Shown here piece after piece: positions 27,794 to 36,507 of a DNA stretch of 64,000 nt. The notes under the pieces are model-generated. The model ran no database searches and had not been told where the DNA came from. It saw only the letters and a list, made by a program, of their open reading frames with translations. Both the position numbers and the translations under genes were made by a program. The stretch spans positions 1-64,000 of the forward strand of contig NZ_JAQZAN010000027.1 in assembly GCF_028737255.1 (NCBI RefSeq), read 5' to 3'. The stretch is from Actinomycetospora straminea (GTDB lineage: Bacteria; Actinomycetota; Actinomycetes; Mycobacteriales; Pseudonocardiaceae). Within the stretch, counting starts at the first letter, position 1. Each line of letters begins with the position of its first letter.

Positions 27794-29740
27794 GTGCCCG
27801 AGCCGGTCGAGCCGGATCTCGCCGAGCTCGCCACCGCCCACGGCGTGGCGGTGCGGTACCGCGACGCGGACGAGCAGGAGGTCGAGCTCGACCGCGGCGT
27901 CGTCCTCGACGTCCTCGCGGCGCTCGACGTCGACGCCCGCACGCCGGAGGCGCTGGGCGCGGCCCTGCAGCGCCTGCGCTCGGTGGACCCCGACGCGCTG
28001 CCGGCGACGCTGGTCGTCGACGTCGGGACGACGCGACCGCTGCCGGCGTCGGGCACGGTGACGCTGGAGGACGGCACGCGGCGGTCGGTCGACGAGGTGC
28101 CCGACGACCTGCCCGTCGGCTACCACCGTCTCGCGTGCGGCGACCAGGACGTCGCGCTGATCGTCGCACCGCCCGCGCTGGACCCGCCGCCGCCGACGTG
28201 GGGGTGGATGGTGCAGCTCTACGCGCTGCGCTCGGCGCAGTCGTGGGGGTGCGGGGACTACGGGGACCTCGCGACGCTGCTGGCGCGGACCGCGTCGGAG
28301 CAGGGCGCGGGAGCGCTGCTGGTCAACCCGCTGCACGCGCTGGCGCTGGCCCCGGAGGTCGAGGCGTCGCCGTACTCGCCGTCGAGCCGGCGCTTCCTGC
28401 ACCCGCTGTACGTGCGGGTGGCGGAGACGGCCGCGTACGCCGCGGCGCCGTCGTCGGTGCGCGCCGACGTGGACGCGCTGCGGCCGCCGACGGGCGACCT
28501 CGTTGACCACGACGCGGTGTGGGCGGCCAAGCGCGCGGCGCTGGAGCTGCTGCGGCCGTACGACACCGCGGCGCCGGCCGACGTCGACGCGCTCGACGAG
28601 GAGCTGCGCGACGTCGCCACCTGGTACGCGCTGGCCGAGCGCCACGGCAGCGACCTGCACGCGTGGCCGGCGGGGTTGCGGCACGTGGGGGACGTCGAGG
28701 TCGATGCCGCGCGGCGGGAGCTCGCCGACCGCGTGCTGTTCCACGCCTGGTGCCTGCAGCTGGCCGACACGCAGCTGGCGGCGGCGCACGAGGCGACGGC
28801 CGGCATGGCCGTCGGGCTGATCGCCGACCTGGCCGTCGGGTGCTCGGCCGGGGGTGCCGACGCGTGGACGCTGGCGGACGCGCTCGCGCCCGGGGTGACC
28901 ATCGGCGCGCCGCCCGACGACTTCAACCAGCAGGGCCAGGACTGGGCGCTCCCGCCGTGGCGCCCGGACGCGCTCGCGGCGTCGGGGTACGCGCCGCTGC
29001 GCTCGATGATCCGCGGGGTGCTGCGCCACGCCGACGGCCTGCGCGTCGACCACGTCGCGGGGCTGTGGCGGCTGTGGTGGATCCCGCCGGGGCGCGGGGC
29101 ACGCGAGGGCGCCTACGTGCACTACGACGCGCGGGCGATGCTCGCGGTGGTGGCGATCGAGGCGTCGCGGGCGGGGGCGGTGGTGGTCGGCGAGGACCTG
29201 GGCACGGTCGAGCCGGAGGTCACCGAGGGGCTCACCGAGCACGGGGCGCTGGGCTGCGCCGTGCTGTGGTTCCAGCGGGACCCCGACGGCGAGCTGCTGC
29301 CGCCCCGGCGCTGGCACCCCGACACGCTCGCGAGCGTCTCCACCCACGACCTGCCCACCGCGGCGGGGTTCCTGGCCGACGAGCACGTCCGCGCCCGCGC
29401 CGAGGCCGGGGTGCTCTCGGACCTCTCGGCGGCGCGGGCGGACGCGGCGCGCGACCGGGAGGAGCTGCTCGGGCTGCTGCAGGCCGAGGGGTTCGGGGTG
29501 TCCGCGTCGTCGGACGCCGACGAGATCGTGCTGGCGATGCACCAGCTGCTCTCGACCGCCCGCTCGCGGATCGTGCTCGCGGCCTTCACCGACGTCCTCG
29601 GCGACGTCCGCCAACCCAACCTCCCCGGCACCGTCGACGCCTACCCGAACTGGCGCATCCCCCTCTCCGCCTCCCTCGAGGACCTCCTCACCGACCCCCG
29701 CGTCCGCGCCGTGGCCCAGGCGCTCCGCGCACGTGCGTGA
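27794..29740 (+). CDS. malQ: 4-alpha-glucanotransferase (amylomaltase)
   Basis: This GH77 disproportionating enzyme of 648 residues rearranges alpha-1,4-glucans. Active-site motifs are LRVDHVAGLWRLWW (nucleophile Asp), GEDLGTVEPEV (acid/base Glu) and STHDLPT. PYSPSSRRFLHPLYV is also characteristic. GAGGAG sits 6 bases before GTG 27794. The N-terminal 140 residues form the extra domain of actinobacterial MalQ. The stop codon lies inside the 42-bp palindrome at 29732-29773, so the palindrome supplies the last codons. Confidence 0.94.
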   Translation: MPEPVEPDLAELATAHGVAVRYRDADEQEVELDRGVVLDVLAALDVDARTPEALGAALQRLRSVDPDALPATLVVDVGTTRPLPASGTVTLEDGTRRSVDEVPDDLPVGYHRLACGDQDVALIVAPPALDPPPPTWGWMVQLYALRSAQSWGCGDYGDLATLLARTASEQGAGALLVNPLHALALAPEVEASPYSPSSRRFLHPLYVRVAETAAYAAAPSSVRADVDALRPPTGDLVDHDAVWAAKRAALELLRPYDTAAPADVDALDEELRDVATWYALAERHGSDLHAWPAGLRHVGDVEVDAARRELADRVLFHAWCLQLADTQLAAAHEATAGMAVGLIADLAVGCSAGGADAWTLADALAPGVTIGAPPDDFNQQGQDWALPPWRPDALAASGYAPLRSMIRGVLRHADGLRVDHVAGLWRLWWIPPGRGAREGAYVHYDARAMLAVVAIEASRAGAVVVGEDLGTVEPEVTEGLTEHGALGCAVLWFQRDPDGELLPPRRWHPDTLASVSTHDLPTAAGFLADEHVRARAEAGVLSDLSAARADAARDREELLGLLQAEGFGVSASSDADEIVLAMHQLLSTARSRIVLAAFTDVLGDVRQPNLPGTVDAYPNWRIPLSASLEDLLTDPRVRAVAQALRARA

Positions 29741-29773
29741 TCTTCTGAGCTATAGCTCAGAAGATCACGCACG
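29732..29773. repeat. Palindromic element, family A, copy 1
   Basis: This is a perfect 42-bp palindrome. Each arm reads GTGCGTGATCTTCTGAGC towards the centre TATA. It overlaps the malQ stop and precedes the AbiEi-like gene by 45 bases. The same unit recurs at 30761, 35282 and 42441. Confidence 0.95.
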
Positions 29774-29818
29774 CAAGGCAGATGGATCCGCTGGCGGACC
29801 GTCTGCGTCGAACCCGAC

Positions 29819-30781
29819 ATGGACGAGTTCGACGCCTGGGCGCAGCTCCGGGCTCACCAGCACGATGTGGTCACCCGGGCCCAACTGCTGGCGCAAGGGT
29901 TCACCGACGGAGGAATTCGGGCGCAGGTCGATGCCGGGCGGTGGCAGCGCCTCCACGAGGGCGTGTACGCACTCTTCTCCGGCCCGGCGGGTCAGGAGGC
30001 ACTCCGCGTCGCCGCACTCCTCGCCCGTCGCGGCGTCGCTCTCCTGAGCCACGAGACGGCCGCGGAGATCCACGGCTTCGTCCGGCACGACCCCGAACGC
30101 CCGATCCACGTGACCGTTCCCTACGGGACGTCGGCGTTGCGTTCGGACGGGCTCGCGGTCCATCGCTCACGAGCCTTCGCCCACCTCGCGCTCCCCGGCT
30201 CCGCCCCGCCGCGCGTCACGCCGGCACACACGGTGCTCGACCTCGCGGTCGCTGCGCCCAGTGCGCCCGAGGCGATGCGGCGGGCTCACCAGCACGCGCT
30301 GGACGGCGGCGTACACCCCCTCGCCCTCGAGCGGGCCGTGGAACTCCGCCGCCCCGCGCGCTACCGACGTGCCATCGCGGATGCCGTCGCCCTCCTCCGC
30401 GACGGAGTCCTGTCGGCGCTGGAGTACCGCTACCTCGTCGACGTCGAACAGGCCCACGGGCTCCCGGTCGGGCATCGGCAGGATCCCGTCCTCGTCGACG
30501 GTGTTCGACGCTACGAGGACGTGACCTACGACCTGCCCGGCGGTCGGGCCATCGTCCGTCTCGACGGGTTCGGGCACCACCGCGACAGCGCGACGGCTCT
30601 CGTCGACCGGCGGCGATCGGCCACCGCCGTGCTCGCAGGGACGCCGTCGATCCCGTACGGCTGGACCGAGGTCACGACATCGCCGTGCCGGACGGCGTCG
30701 GAGATCGAGGCACTCATCCGGCCTCTTGGCTGGCCGGGGACGTTGCGTCGGTGTTCTCGTCCTACGTGCGTGATCTTCTGA
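29819..30781 (+). CDS. AbiEi-like antitoxin-domain protein with degenerate endonuclease-like C-terminus
   Basis: This 320-residue protein begins with a winged-helix AbiEi N-terminal domain (DVVTRAQLLAQGFTDGGIRA, then WQRLHEGVYAL). The C-terminal third resembles DUF559/Vsr-like endonucleases: HGLPVGHRQ, YEDVTYDLPG, IVRLDGFGHH, DRRRSAT. The usual Glu of the E-LDG motif is Arg here, so catalysis is doubtful. Actinobacteria often carry this type without the AbiEii toxin, and none is present here. Palindromes of family A lie on both sides, and the second one encodes the final TCVIF and the stop. Function as an antitoxin is unproven. Confidence 0.75.
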   Translation: MDEFDAWAQLRAHQHDVVTRAQLLAQGFTDGGIRAQVDAGRWQRLHEGVYALFSGPAGQEALRVAALLARRGVALLSHETAAEIHGFVRHDPERPIHVTVPYGTSALRSDGLAVHRSRAFAHLALPGSAPPRVTPAHTVLDLAVAAPSAPEAMRRAHQHALDGGVHPLALERAVELRRPARYRRAIADAVALLRDGVLSALEYRYLVDVEQAHGLPVGHRQDPVLVDGVRRYEDVTYDLPGGRAIVRLDGFGHHRDSATALVDRRRSATAVLAGTPSIPYGWTEVTTSPCRTASEIEALIRPLGWPGTLRRCSRPTCVIF

Positions 30782-30810
30782 GCCATAGCTCAGAAGATCA
30801 CGCACGTAGG
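30761..30810. repeat. Palindromic element, family A, copy 2
   Basis: This 50-bp palindrome has a single mismatched pair beside the centre (GAGCCATAGCTC). It carries the stop of the AbiEi-like gene (TGA 30779-30781) and, on the other strand, the stop of the convergent glycosyltransferase (30798-30800). A long hairpin would form in both transcripts. There is no T-tract. Confidence 0.95.
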
Positions 30811-31628
30811 GCGTCGACGGCGGAGATGCCGCGGTCGGGGAGGGCGGTGGGGGACTCCTGGTGGTAGGCGCCCCCGGGCAGGATGCCGGCGGCGCCGCGG
30901 TGTGCCATGACCCGCTGCTGGGAGTACACGTCCTCCCCGTGCGCGTCGGTCGGCACGTCGCGCCAGAACTCGAACCCCCCGGCCTCGACCAGCGCCGCGC
31001 GGTCGAACAGCACGCACCCCGCCACCCAGGCCACCTTGTACGGCACGTAGCGCTCGGGCGAGGGCACCGGCGACCCCGGCCCGTCGAGCCCCAGCGACTC
31101 GGCCAGGTGCAGGCCGTTCGCCGCGTTGTGCAGGCGCCAGCGCTCCCAGCCCGGGCCGTCCTTGACCAGCGTCTCCGGCTCCACCGGCCCCGACCACGGC
31201 TCGAACGACGTCACCTCGCCCGGCCGCCGGTCGTCGGCGTGCCCGAGCGCCTGCATCGCCGCGCCCACCATCCCGCACCGCAGTTCGCCGAGCGCCCGGT
31301 GCAGGCGCGCCAGGGCGCCCGGCTCGAGCCACACGTCGTCGTCGAGGTAGAGCACCGCCGGCGCCACCGCGCACGAGAGCAGGAACGCGCGCTGCTCGGC
31401 CATCCCCCGCCGCGGCAGGTGACGATGCAGATCCACGGGGACGCCGCGCCGGCGCAGCCAGCGGATCACCGTCCACGCGGGCGAGGTGTCCCAGGAGGGC
31501 GCGTCGTCGGACTGGTCGGAGATCACCAGCCGGTACGACACCCCGGTCTGCGCCGCCAGGCCCGCGAGCGTCGTCGCGAGCTCGATCGGCCGGTCCTTCG
31601 TGGGGACGAGGACGTCGACGTCGGTCAC
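30798..31628 (-). CDS. Family 2 glycosyltransferase
   Basis: This 276-residue GT-A enzyme has DVDVLVPTKDRPIELATTL at the N-terminus, SDQSDD in the nucleotide site and the metal-binding LYLDDDVW. The motif AWVAGCVLFDRAALVEAGGF lies in the acceptor half. It would add a sugar to a cell-surface glycan. GTG 31628 overlaps the hldE stop (GTGA), linking it to the heptose genes. The last residues and stop lie in the palindrome at 30761-30810. Confidence 0.88.
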   Translation of the reverse strand: MTDVDVLVPTKDRPIELATTLAGLAAQTGVSYRLVISDQSDDAPSWDTSPAWTVIRWLRRRGVPVDLHRHLPRRGMAEQRAFLLSCAVAPAVLYLDDDVWLEPGALARLHRALGELRCGMVGAAMQALGHADDRRPGEVTSFEPWSGPVEPETLVKDGPGWERWRLHNAANGLHLAESLGLDGPGSPVPSPERYVPYKVAWVAGCVLFDRAALVEAGGFEFWRDVPTDAHGEDVYSQQRVMAHRGAAGILPGGAYHQESPTALPDRGISAVDALRA

Positions 31629-33163
31629 CGCGCCGACCCCCGGATGCGGTCGACGATCGCGGTGGTCGAGCGGTCGGGCAGGTAGTCGAGGATGACCGTG
31701 TGCCCGCCGTAGGCGCGCACCGTCTCGGCCTCGCGCAGCATCTCCGGGGTGTAATCGCCGCCCTTGGCGTACACGTCGGGGCGCAGCAGCTCGAGCAGCT
31801 CGACCGGGGTGTCGGCGTCGAACGTCGTGACGTGGTCGACGCAGCTCAGCGCGCCGATCACCGCCGCGCGGTCCGCGAGCGGGTTCACGGGGCGCTCGGG
31901 ACCCTTGAGCCGGGCCACCGAGTCGTCGGAGTTCAGCGCCACGACCAGCACGTCGCCCAGGCGCTTGGCCTGGTTGAGCGAGGCGATGTGCCCGCGGTGC
32001 ACGACGTCGAAGCAGCCGTTGGTGAACACCACCCGCCGGCCCATGACCCGCTGCTCGTCGACGAGCGCGGCCAGCGACGCCGCGTCGAGCAGCGGGCCCT
32101 CGGCGGCGGCCACGCGCTCGGCGAGCTCGCCGGTCGCGCACACCGAGGTCCCGGGCCGGCCCACGACGACGTCGGCGGCGGCCTGGGCCAGCTCGACCGC
32201 CGTGGCGGCCGGGGTGCCCGCGGCGAGCGCGAGGGACAGGGCGGCGGTGAACGTGTCGCCGGCCCCGCAGGTGTGGCTCTCGGGCGCCGGGCGGGCGAAG
32301 GTGCGGTGCGTCGGCGCCTGCTCGTCGGGCAGCAGCAGCGCGCCGTCGCGGTCGAGGGTGACGACGACCGCGCCCGCCCCCGACCGCGCCCGCAGCTCGG
32401 GGCCCGCGGCCTCGGCGGCGGCCACGCGGTCGGGCCCGCCCAGCTCGCGGCCCAGGAGCCACCCCGCCTCCCCCGCGTTCGGGGTGACGACGTCGGGCCG
32501 CGCGGGCGCCCAGCGGCCCGGGTCGTGCGCGTCGACCACGAGTCGCCAGTCGCGCCCGGCGTGCAGCGACCCGACCAGCGCGACCGTCGACTCGTCGAGC
32601 ACCCCGCCGCCGTAGTCACAGACGACGACGGCGTCGGCGCCCTCGACGGCGGCGCGCAGCGCGGCGTGCACCGTCTCGCGCACGCCGGCGTCCAGCGGGG
32701 TGCGCGGCGTGGTGTCGAAGCGCGCGACGAGCGCGTCGTCGGCGAGCACGCGGCGCTTGGCCGCGGTGGGGCGCGTCGGGTCGGTGACGACGCCGTCGGT
32801 GCCGACGCCGTAACCGGTGAGCAGCTCGCGCACGGTCGCGGCGTCCGCGTCGTCGCCGAGCACCGAGACGAACTCGGTGCGCGCGCCGAGCGCGGCGAGG
32901 TTGGCCGCGGTGTTGGCGGCGGCGCCGGGCGAGCCGCGGGTGTGGTCGACCTCGACGACCGGCACCGGCGCCTCGCGCGACAGGCGCGTCGACGGGCCGG
33001 TCAGCCACTGGTCGAGCACCGCGTCGCCGAGCACGACCACCCGCGGGGCGGCGGCGGCCAGCCGCGCGGGGAGGTCCGCCGCGAGCGGCGCGTCGTCGAG
33101 CGGGGGGACGACGACGGTGTCGCGACGACCGGTGTCGCGACGGTCGATCTCGGGGGCGGCCAT
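31625..33163 (-). CDS. hldE: HldE-type bifunctional heptose kinase / nucleotidyltransferase (first copy)
   Basis: This 512-residue protein has an N-terminal PfkB-type kinase (about 35-325; LGDAVLDQWLTG, GSPGAAANTAANL, HTCGAGDTFTAAL). The C-terminal nucleotidyltransferase (about 355-505) has FTNGCFDVVHRGH and AKGGDYTPE. In Gram-negatives this enzyme makes D-glycero-D-manno-heptose-1-phosphate and then the ADP-sugar. ATG 33163 has GGAAGGACGG 9 bases upstream; an ATG 27 bases earlier is less likely. It pairs with the glycosyltransferase downstream. A second HldE with an inserted palindrome lies at 34463. Confidence 0.9.
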   Translation of the reverse strand: MAAPEIDRRDTGRRDTVVVPPLDDAPLAADLPARLAAAAPRVVVLGDAVLDQWLTGPSTRLSREAPVPVVEVDHTRGSPGAAANTAANLAALGARTEFVSVLGDDADAATVRELLTGYGVGTDGVVTDPTRPTAAKRRVLADDALVARFDTTPRTPLDAGVRETVHAALRAAVEGADAVVVCDYGGGVLDESTVALVGSLHAGRDWRLVVDAHDPGRWAPARPDVVTPNAGEAGWLLGRELGGPDRVAAAEAAGPELRARSGAGAVVVTLDRDGALLLPDEQAPTHRTFARPAPESHTCGAGDTFTAALSLALAAGTPAATAVELAQAAADVVVGRPGTSVCATGELAERVAAAEGPLLDAASLAALVDEQRVMGRRVVFTNGCFDVVHRGHIASLNQAKRLGDVLVVALNSDDSVARLKGPERPVNPLADRAAVIGALSCVDHVTTFDADTPVELLELLRPDVYAKGGDYTPEMLREAETVRAYGGHTVILDYLPDRSTTAIVDRIRGSAR

Positions 33164-33291
33164 CAGCGATCCGTCCTTCCGGGGGAACACCTACGGGTGC
33201 GTTCGGCGGGGTGCGTACCCGCCGGTCGGCGCGGCACCGGTGGCGTGGGTACTGTCGTCCCCCGCCCCGTCACGCGCCTCCGGGAGTGCCG

Positions 33292-33687
33292 ATGGCCCAG
33301 GACCCCCCGACCGATCCCGCGCTCGAGACCCAGGGCGCCACGGACACCACCGACGTCACCACCCGCTTCCTGACCCCGGCCGTGGCCGTGGTCCGCCCCG
33401 TCGGCGACATCGACACCGCGACGGCCGGGCCGCTGCGCAGCACGATCCAGGAGCAGGTCGCCGCAGGCGCCCAGCACGTCGTGCTGGACCTCTCGGGCGT
33501 CGACTTCATGGGCTCGGCCGGGCTGGCCCTGCTCATCGCCGAGCGCGAGGCGGCGATCGCCCGCGAGGGCGAGCTGCGCCTGGCCGGCGTGCCACGGACG
33601 GCGGGTCGGGCGCTGAGCCTCACCGGGCTCACCGAGCTGTTCGACACCTACCCGGATCCGGACGCGGCTGCCGCCGACCTGCGCTGA
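33292..33687 (+). CDS. STAS-domain anti-anti-sigma factor
   Basis: This 131-residue RsbV-like protein has VVRPVGDIDTATAGPL and the phosphorylation loop LDLSGVDFMGSAGLALLIAE. It probably feeds one of the SigF-type modules in this window. It sits alone on the forward strand between two reverse-strand heptose genes, with GGGAG 8 bases before its ATG. A GGGTACTG near 33247 resembles a SigF -10, but I saw no matching GTTT at the right spacing. Confidence 0.88.
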   Translation: MAQDPPTDPALETQGATDTTDVTTRFLTPAVAVVRPVGDIDTATAGPLRSTIQEQVAAGAQHVVLDLSGVDFMGSAGLALLIAEREAAIAREGELRLAGVPRTAGRALSLTGLTELFDTYPDPDAAAADLR

Positions 33688-33710
33688 CGGGTCGGTCACG
33701 GGGGCTCCGG

Positions 33711-34466
33711 TCACGGGTACGAGCCCTCTTCCGACGACGTGACGACGAGCTCGCGCACCTCGCTGCCCGCCGGGCGGGTGAGGGCGTAGAGCACGGCGTC
33801 GGCGGTCTGGGCGGGGTCGTTGAGCTTGGCGTCGGCGCCCGGCTTGTACTGGTCGGGGCGGTCGTCGAAGAAGTGGGTCCACATGCCGCCGGGGATCAGC
33901 AGCGTGACCCCGACGCGGCCGGCGGTCTCGGCGGCCAGGGCGCGGGTGAAGCCGACGACGCCGAACTTCGAGGCGCAGTAGGCGGTGGCGTCGGAGACGG
34001 CCTTGACGCCGAGCGTCGAGGACACCGTGACGACCTTGCCGCGCCGCGACTCCAGCTCGGGCAGCGCGGCGCGCACGACGGCGGCGGTACCGAGCAGGTT
34101 GACCGCGATGACGCGCTCCCACTCGGCGGCGTCGACGTCGACGAGCCGGCCGCAGCGATCGATACCGGCGGCGGTGACGACGGCGTCGAGGCCGCCGACC
34201 TGCTCGCTGGCGCGGCCCACGGCGGTCTCGGCGGCGCGGGTGTCGGACAGGTCGACCTCGACGAAGGCGTGCCCGGCGTCGGGCGCCTTGACGTCGAGCA
34301 CGACGGGCGTCCCGCCGGCGGCGACGACGGCCTCGCACACGGCGGCGCCGAGGCCGGACGATCCGCCGGTGACGAGCACGTGGCCCGGGCCCCGGCGCTG
34401 CGTGTCGGCGGCGCGGGTGGCCTCGGGGTCGGCGGCGGGGACGGGGGACGCGGCGGCGCTGGTCAT
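33711..34466 (-). CDS. Short-chain dehydrogenase/reductase
   Basis: This 251-residue classical SDR has the NAD(P)-binding motif TGGSSGLG (residues 33-40), NNAG-like TAAG, the catalytic Ser in TVSSTLG and YCASK (Tyr-xxx-Lys). Asp at the end of the second strand (VVLDVKAPD) hints at NAD(H). ATG overlaps the hldE-2 stop (ATGA), so it belongs to the heptose operon. It may modify the heptose or its nucleotide form. It is too short and lacks the features of HldD epimerase. Confidence 0.85.
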   Translation of the reverse strand: MTSAAASPVPAADPEATRAADTQRRGPGHVLVTGGSSGLGAAVCEAVVAAGGTPVVLDVKAPDAGHAFVEVDLSDTRAAETAVGRASEQVGGLDAVVTAAGIDRCGRLVDVDAAEWERVIAVNLLGTAAVVRAALPELESRRGKVVTVSSTLGVKAVSDATAYCASKFGVVGFTRALAAETAGRVGVTLLIPGGMWTHFFDDRPDQYKPGADAKLNDPAQTADAVLYALTRPAGSEVRELVVTSSEEGSYP

Positions 34467-35896
34467 GGGGTTCCTCCCGAGGGGACGGCGTCAGGGGTCT
34501 CGTTCTCGAGGCGCGCCAGCAGGCGGGTCGACGAGCGGCCGGCGTGGTACGGCACGGCCACGACCTCGCCGCCCCAGCTGCGCACCAGCGGGGTCTCGAG
34601 CAGTTCGTCGGTGGCGTAGTCGCCGCCCTTGACCCAGACGTCGGGACGCAGGCGGTCGAGGACGGCGCGCGGGTCGTCCTCGTCGAACACCTCGACGGCG
34701 TCGACGGCGGCGAGCGCGGCGAGCATCTCGGCGCGGTCGGCCTCGGTGACCACGGGCCGGTCGGGGCCCTTGAGGCGGCGCACCGAGGCGTCGGAGTTCA
34801 GGCAGACGACGAGGACGCCGTCCTCGCCGGCGAGCCGTCGTGCCGCCGCCAGGGTCCGGGCGTGCCCGGCGTGCAGGAGGTCGAAACACCCGCCGGTGGC
34901 GACGACGGTGGCGCCGCGGGCCCGGGCATCGGCGACGACGTCGGTGGTCGCCGGCTCGTGCGGGCTCTCGGGCTTCTCGGGCTCGGCGTCGTCCAGCGCG
35001 GCCGCGCCACCGGCGGCGACGAACGCGGCGGCCGCGGCGACGGCCGTGCGCACGGCGTCGTCGACGGCGGACCCGTCGGCGAGGGCGACGGCCACGCTCG
35101 CGGCGAACCGGTCGCCGGCGCCGCAGGGGTCGCCGCCGCGCGCGAGGGTCGCGGGCGTGACGGACGTGCCGGTGGCCCCGCGCAGCACGGCGCCGTCGCG
35201 GCCGGCGGTCACCGCGACCGCGTCGACGCCCCACTGCGCGCGCAGGGCCTCGCCGAGCGCGGCGGGCTCGTGCGGGAACCCATGTGCGTGATCTTCTGAG
35301 CTATAGCTCAGAAGATCACGCACATAGCCGCGAGCCTCCGACAGGTTCGGCGTCACGAGGGTGGCGCCGGGGACGGGCGGGGCGCCATGGGGGTGCGGGT
35401 CCCAGACGACCGGGACGCGCCCGGCCGCCTCGGTGAGCGCCGCGCGGACGGCGGGGTCGGCGGTGATGCCGCGCCCGTAGTCGGACACGAGGACCACGCC
35501 GGCGCCGGCGATCGCGTCGAGCAGCTCCCGGCTCGCCGCGCACGGCTCCAGGCCGCCCTCGTCGAGGCGCAGCAGCACCCGGTCGTCGGCCAGCATGCGG
35601 GTCTTGGTCGGCGTGGTGCCGCCGGTCTCGACGGCGATCACGTCGACGCCGGCCAGCAGCTCACGCATCGCGTCGGCGTCGGACCCCAGCACCGTCGCCA
35701 GGCGCACCGGGCGCCGGGTGCTGCGCGCGGCGAGCAGCGCCGTCAGGCCCGCGCCGCCGGGGCGCTCGCGACGCTGCGCGGCGGCGAGCACCGGCGCCGG
35801 CGCGTCGGGGCAGAGCCGCTCGACGGCGCCGAAGACGTCGACGTCGCGCAGGCAGTCGCCGACCACCACGATCGAGGAACGCGTCCGGGGGCTCAC
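34463..35896 (-). CDS. hldE: HldE-type bifunctional heptose kinase / nucleotidyltransferase (second copy, with palindrome insertion)
   Basis: This 477-residue protein has a PfkB-type kinase (about 7-320; VVGDCLRDVDVFG, GDPCGAGDRFAAS) and a nucleotidyltransferase (about 335-475; ATGGCFDLLHAGH, VKGGDYATDE). Residues 192-204 (VRDLLSYSSEDHA) are encoded by the palindrome 35282-35325. They lie after the substrate-site TPNLSEARGY, where the paralogue has only a short loop, so the frame is intact and the enzyme may be active. The start GTG overlaps the gmhA stop, and its own stop overlaps the SDR start. The existence of two HldE proteins suggests two heptoses or a divided function. Confidence 0.88.
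   Translation of the reverse strand: MSPRTRSSIVVVGDCLRDVDVFGAVERLCPDAPAPVLAAAQRRERPGGAGLTALLAARSTRRPVRLATVLGSDADAMRELLAGVDVIAVETGGTTPTKTRMLADDRVLLRLDEGGLEPCAASRELLDAIAGAGVVLVSDYGRGITADPAVRAALTEAAGRVPVVWDPHPHGAPPVPGATLVTPNLSEARGYVRDLLSYSSEDHAHGFPHEPAALGEALRAQWGVDAVAVTAGRDGAVLRGATGTSVTPATLARGGDPCGAGDRFAASVAVALADGSAVDDAVRTAVAAAAAFVAAGGAAALDDAEPEKPESPHEPATTDVVADARARGATVVATGGCFDLLHAGHARTLAAARRLAGEDGVLVVCLNSDASVRRLKGPDRPVVTEADRAEMLAALAAVDAVEVFDEDDPRAVLDRLRPDVWVKGGDYATDELLETPLVRSWGGEVVAVPYHAGRSSTRLLARLENETPDAVPSGGTP
35282..35325. repeat. Palindromic element, family A, copy 3 (inside hldE, in frame)
   Basis: This perfect 44-bp palindrome lies inside the second hldE gene. It is read in the one frame without stops, giving VRDLLSYSSEDHA. 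The outer bases are ATGTGC rather than ACGTGC, changed on both arms together, so pairing is kept. Confidence 0.95.
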
Positions 35897-36507
35897 GGCA
35901 CGAGCTCCTCGGCGGCCCGCGACGACGGCGCCGACGCCCGCCCGGCGAGCGCGCGGTCGACCATCTCGCAGATGAGGTGCACGGTCACCAGGTGCGCCTC
36001 CTGCACCGACGGGGTCTCCCCCGGCAGGCACAGCGCCTCGCTGGCGGCGTCGGCGAGCGGGTTCGGGCCGGGTCCGGTCAGCGCCCACACGGTGAGCCCG
36101 AGGGATCGGCCCGCCTCCGCGGCGGCGACGAGGTTCGGGCTGCGCCCGCTCGTCGAGAGCAGCACGAGCACGTCCCCGGGACGCCCGTGTGCGCGGACCT
36201 GGCGGGCGAAGACCTCGTCGTAGCCGTAGTCGTTGCCCAGCGCCGTGATCGTCGAGGTGTCGGCGTGCAGCGCGATCGCCGACAGCGGCTCGCGCTCCCC
36301 GCGGTAGCGCCCGACGAGCTCGGCGGTGAGGTGCTGCGCCTCGGCCGCGCTGCCGCCGTTGCCCGCGGCGAGCAGCCGCGAGCCGTGGCGCAGGCGGGTG
36401 GCGAGCTCGGTGCCCCAGCGCTCGATGCGCCGCGACTCGCCGGCGAGCCCGTCGAGCGTGGCGGCCAGCCCGCCGAGGTGGCGGCGCACGATCCCGTCAC
36501 CGGTCAT
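35893..36507 (-). CDS. gmhA: Sedoheptulose-7-phosphate isomerase
   Basis: This 204-residue SIS-domain protein turns sedoheptulose-7-phosphate into D-glycero-D-manno-heptose-7-phosphate, the first step of nucleotide-heptose synthesis. Motifs are LAAGNGGSAAEAQHLTAELV, HADTSTITALGNDYGYDEVF and LLSTSGRSPNL. Start ATG overlaps the glycosyltransferase stop (ATGA), and its stop overlaps hldE-2 (GTGA). The product of this gene is the substrate for the HldE kinase next to it. Confidence 0.93.
   Translation of the reverse strand: MTGDGIVRRHLGGLAATLDGLAGESRRIERWGTELATRLRHGSRLLAAGNGGSAAEAQHLTAELVGRYRGEREPLSAIALHADTSTITALGNDYGYDEVFARQVRAHGRPGDVLVLLSTSGRSPNLVAAAEAGRSLGLTVWALTGPGPNPLADAASEALCLPGETPSVQEAHLVTVHLICEMVDRALAGRASAPSSRAAEELVP

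Noticed and set aside
29732-29773. Calling the palindromes ordinary Rho-independent terminators
   Set aside because: No T-tract follows, the sequence is conserved base by base among copies, and two copies lie inside open genes. A repeat family is the better description, though a role at 3' ends remains possible.
29733-30047. A short forward frame beginning inside palindrome copy 1 (MRDLLSYSSEDHAR...)
   Set aside because: It exists only because the palindrome has an open frame; the overlapping AbiEi-like frame has clear domains.
33711-34466. Calling the SDR in the heptose operon HldD epimerase
   Set aside because: It is a 251-residue classical SDR with YxxxK and no extended substrate domain; HldD is longer and of the extended type.
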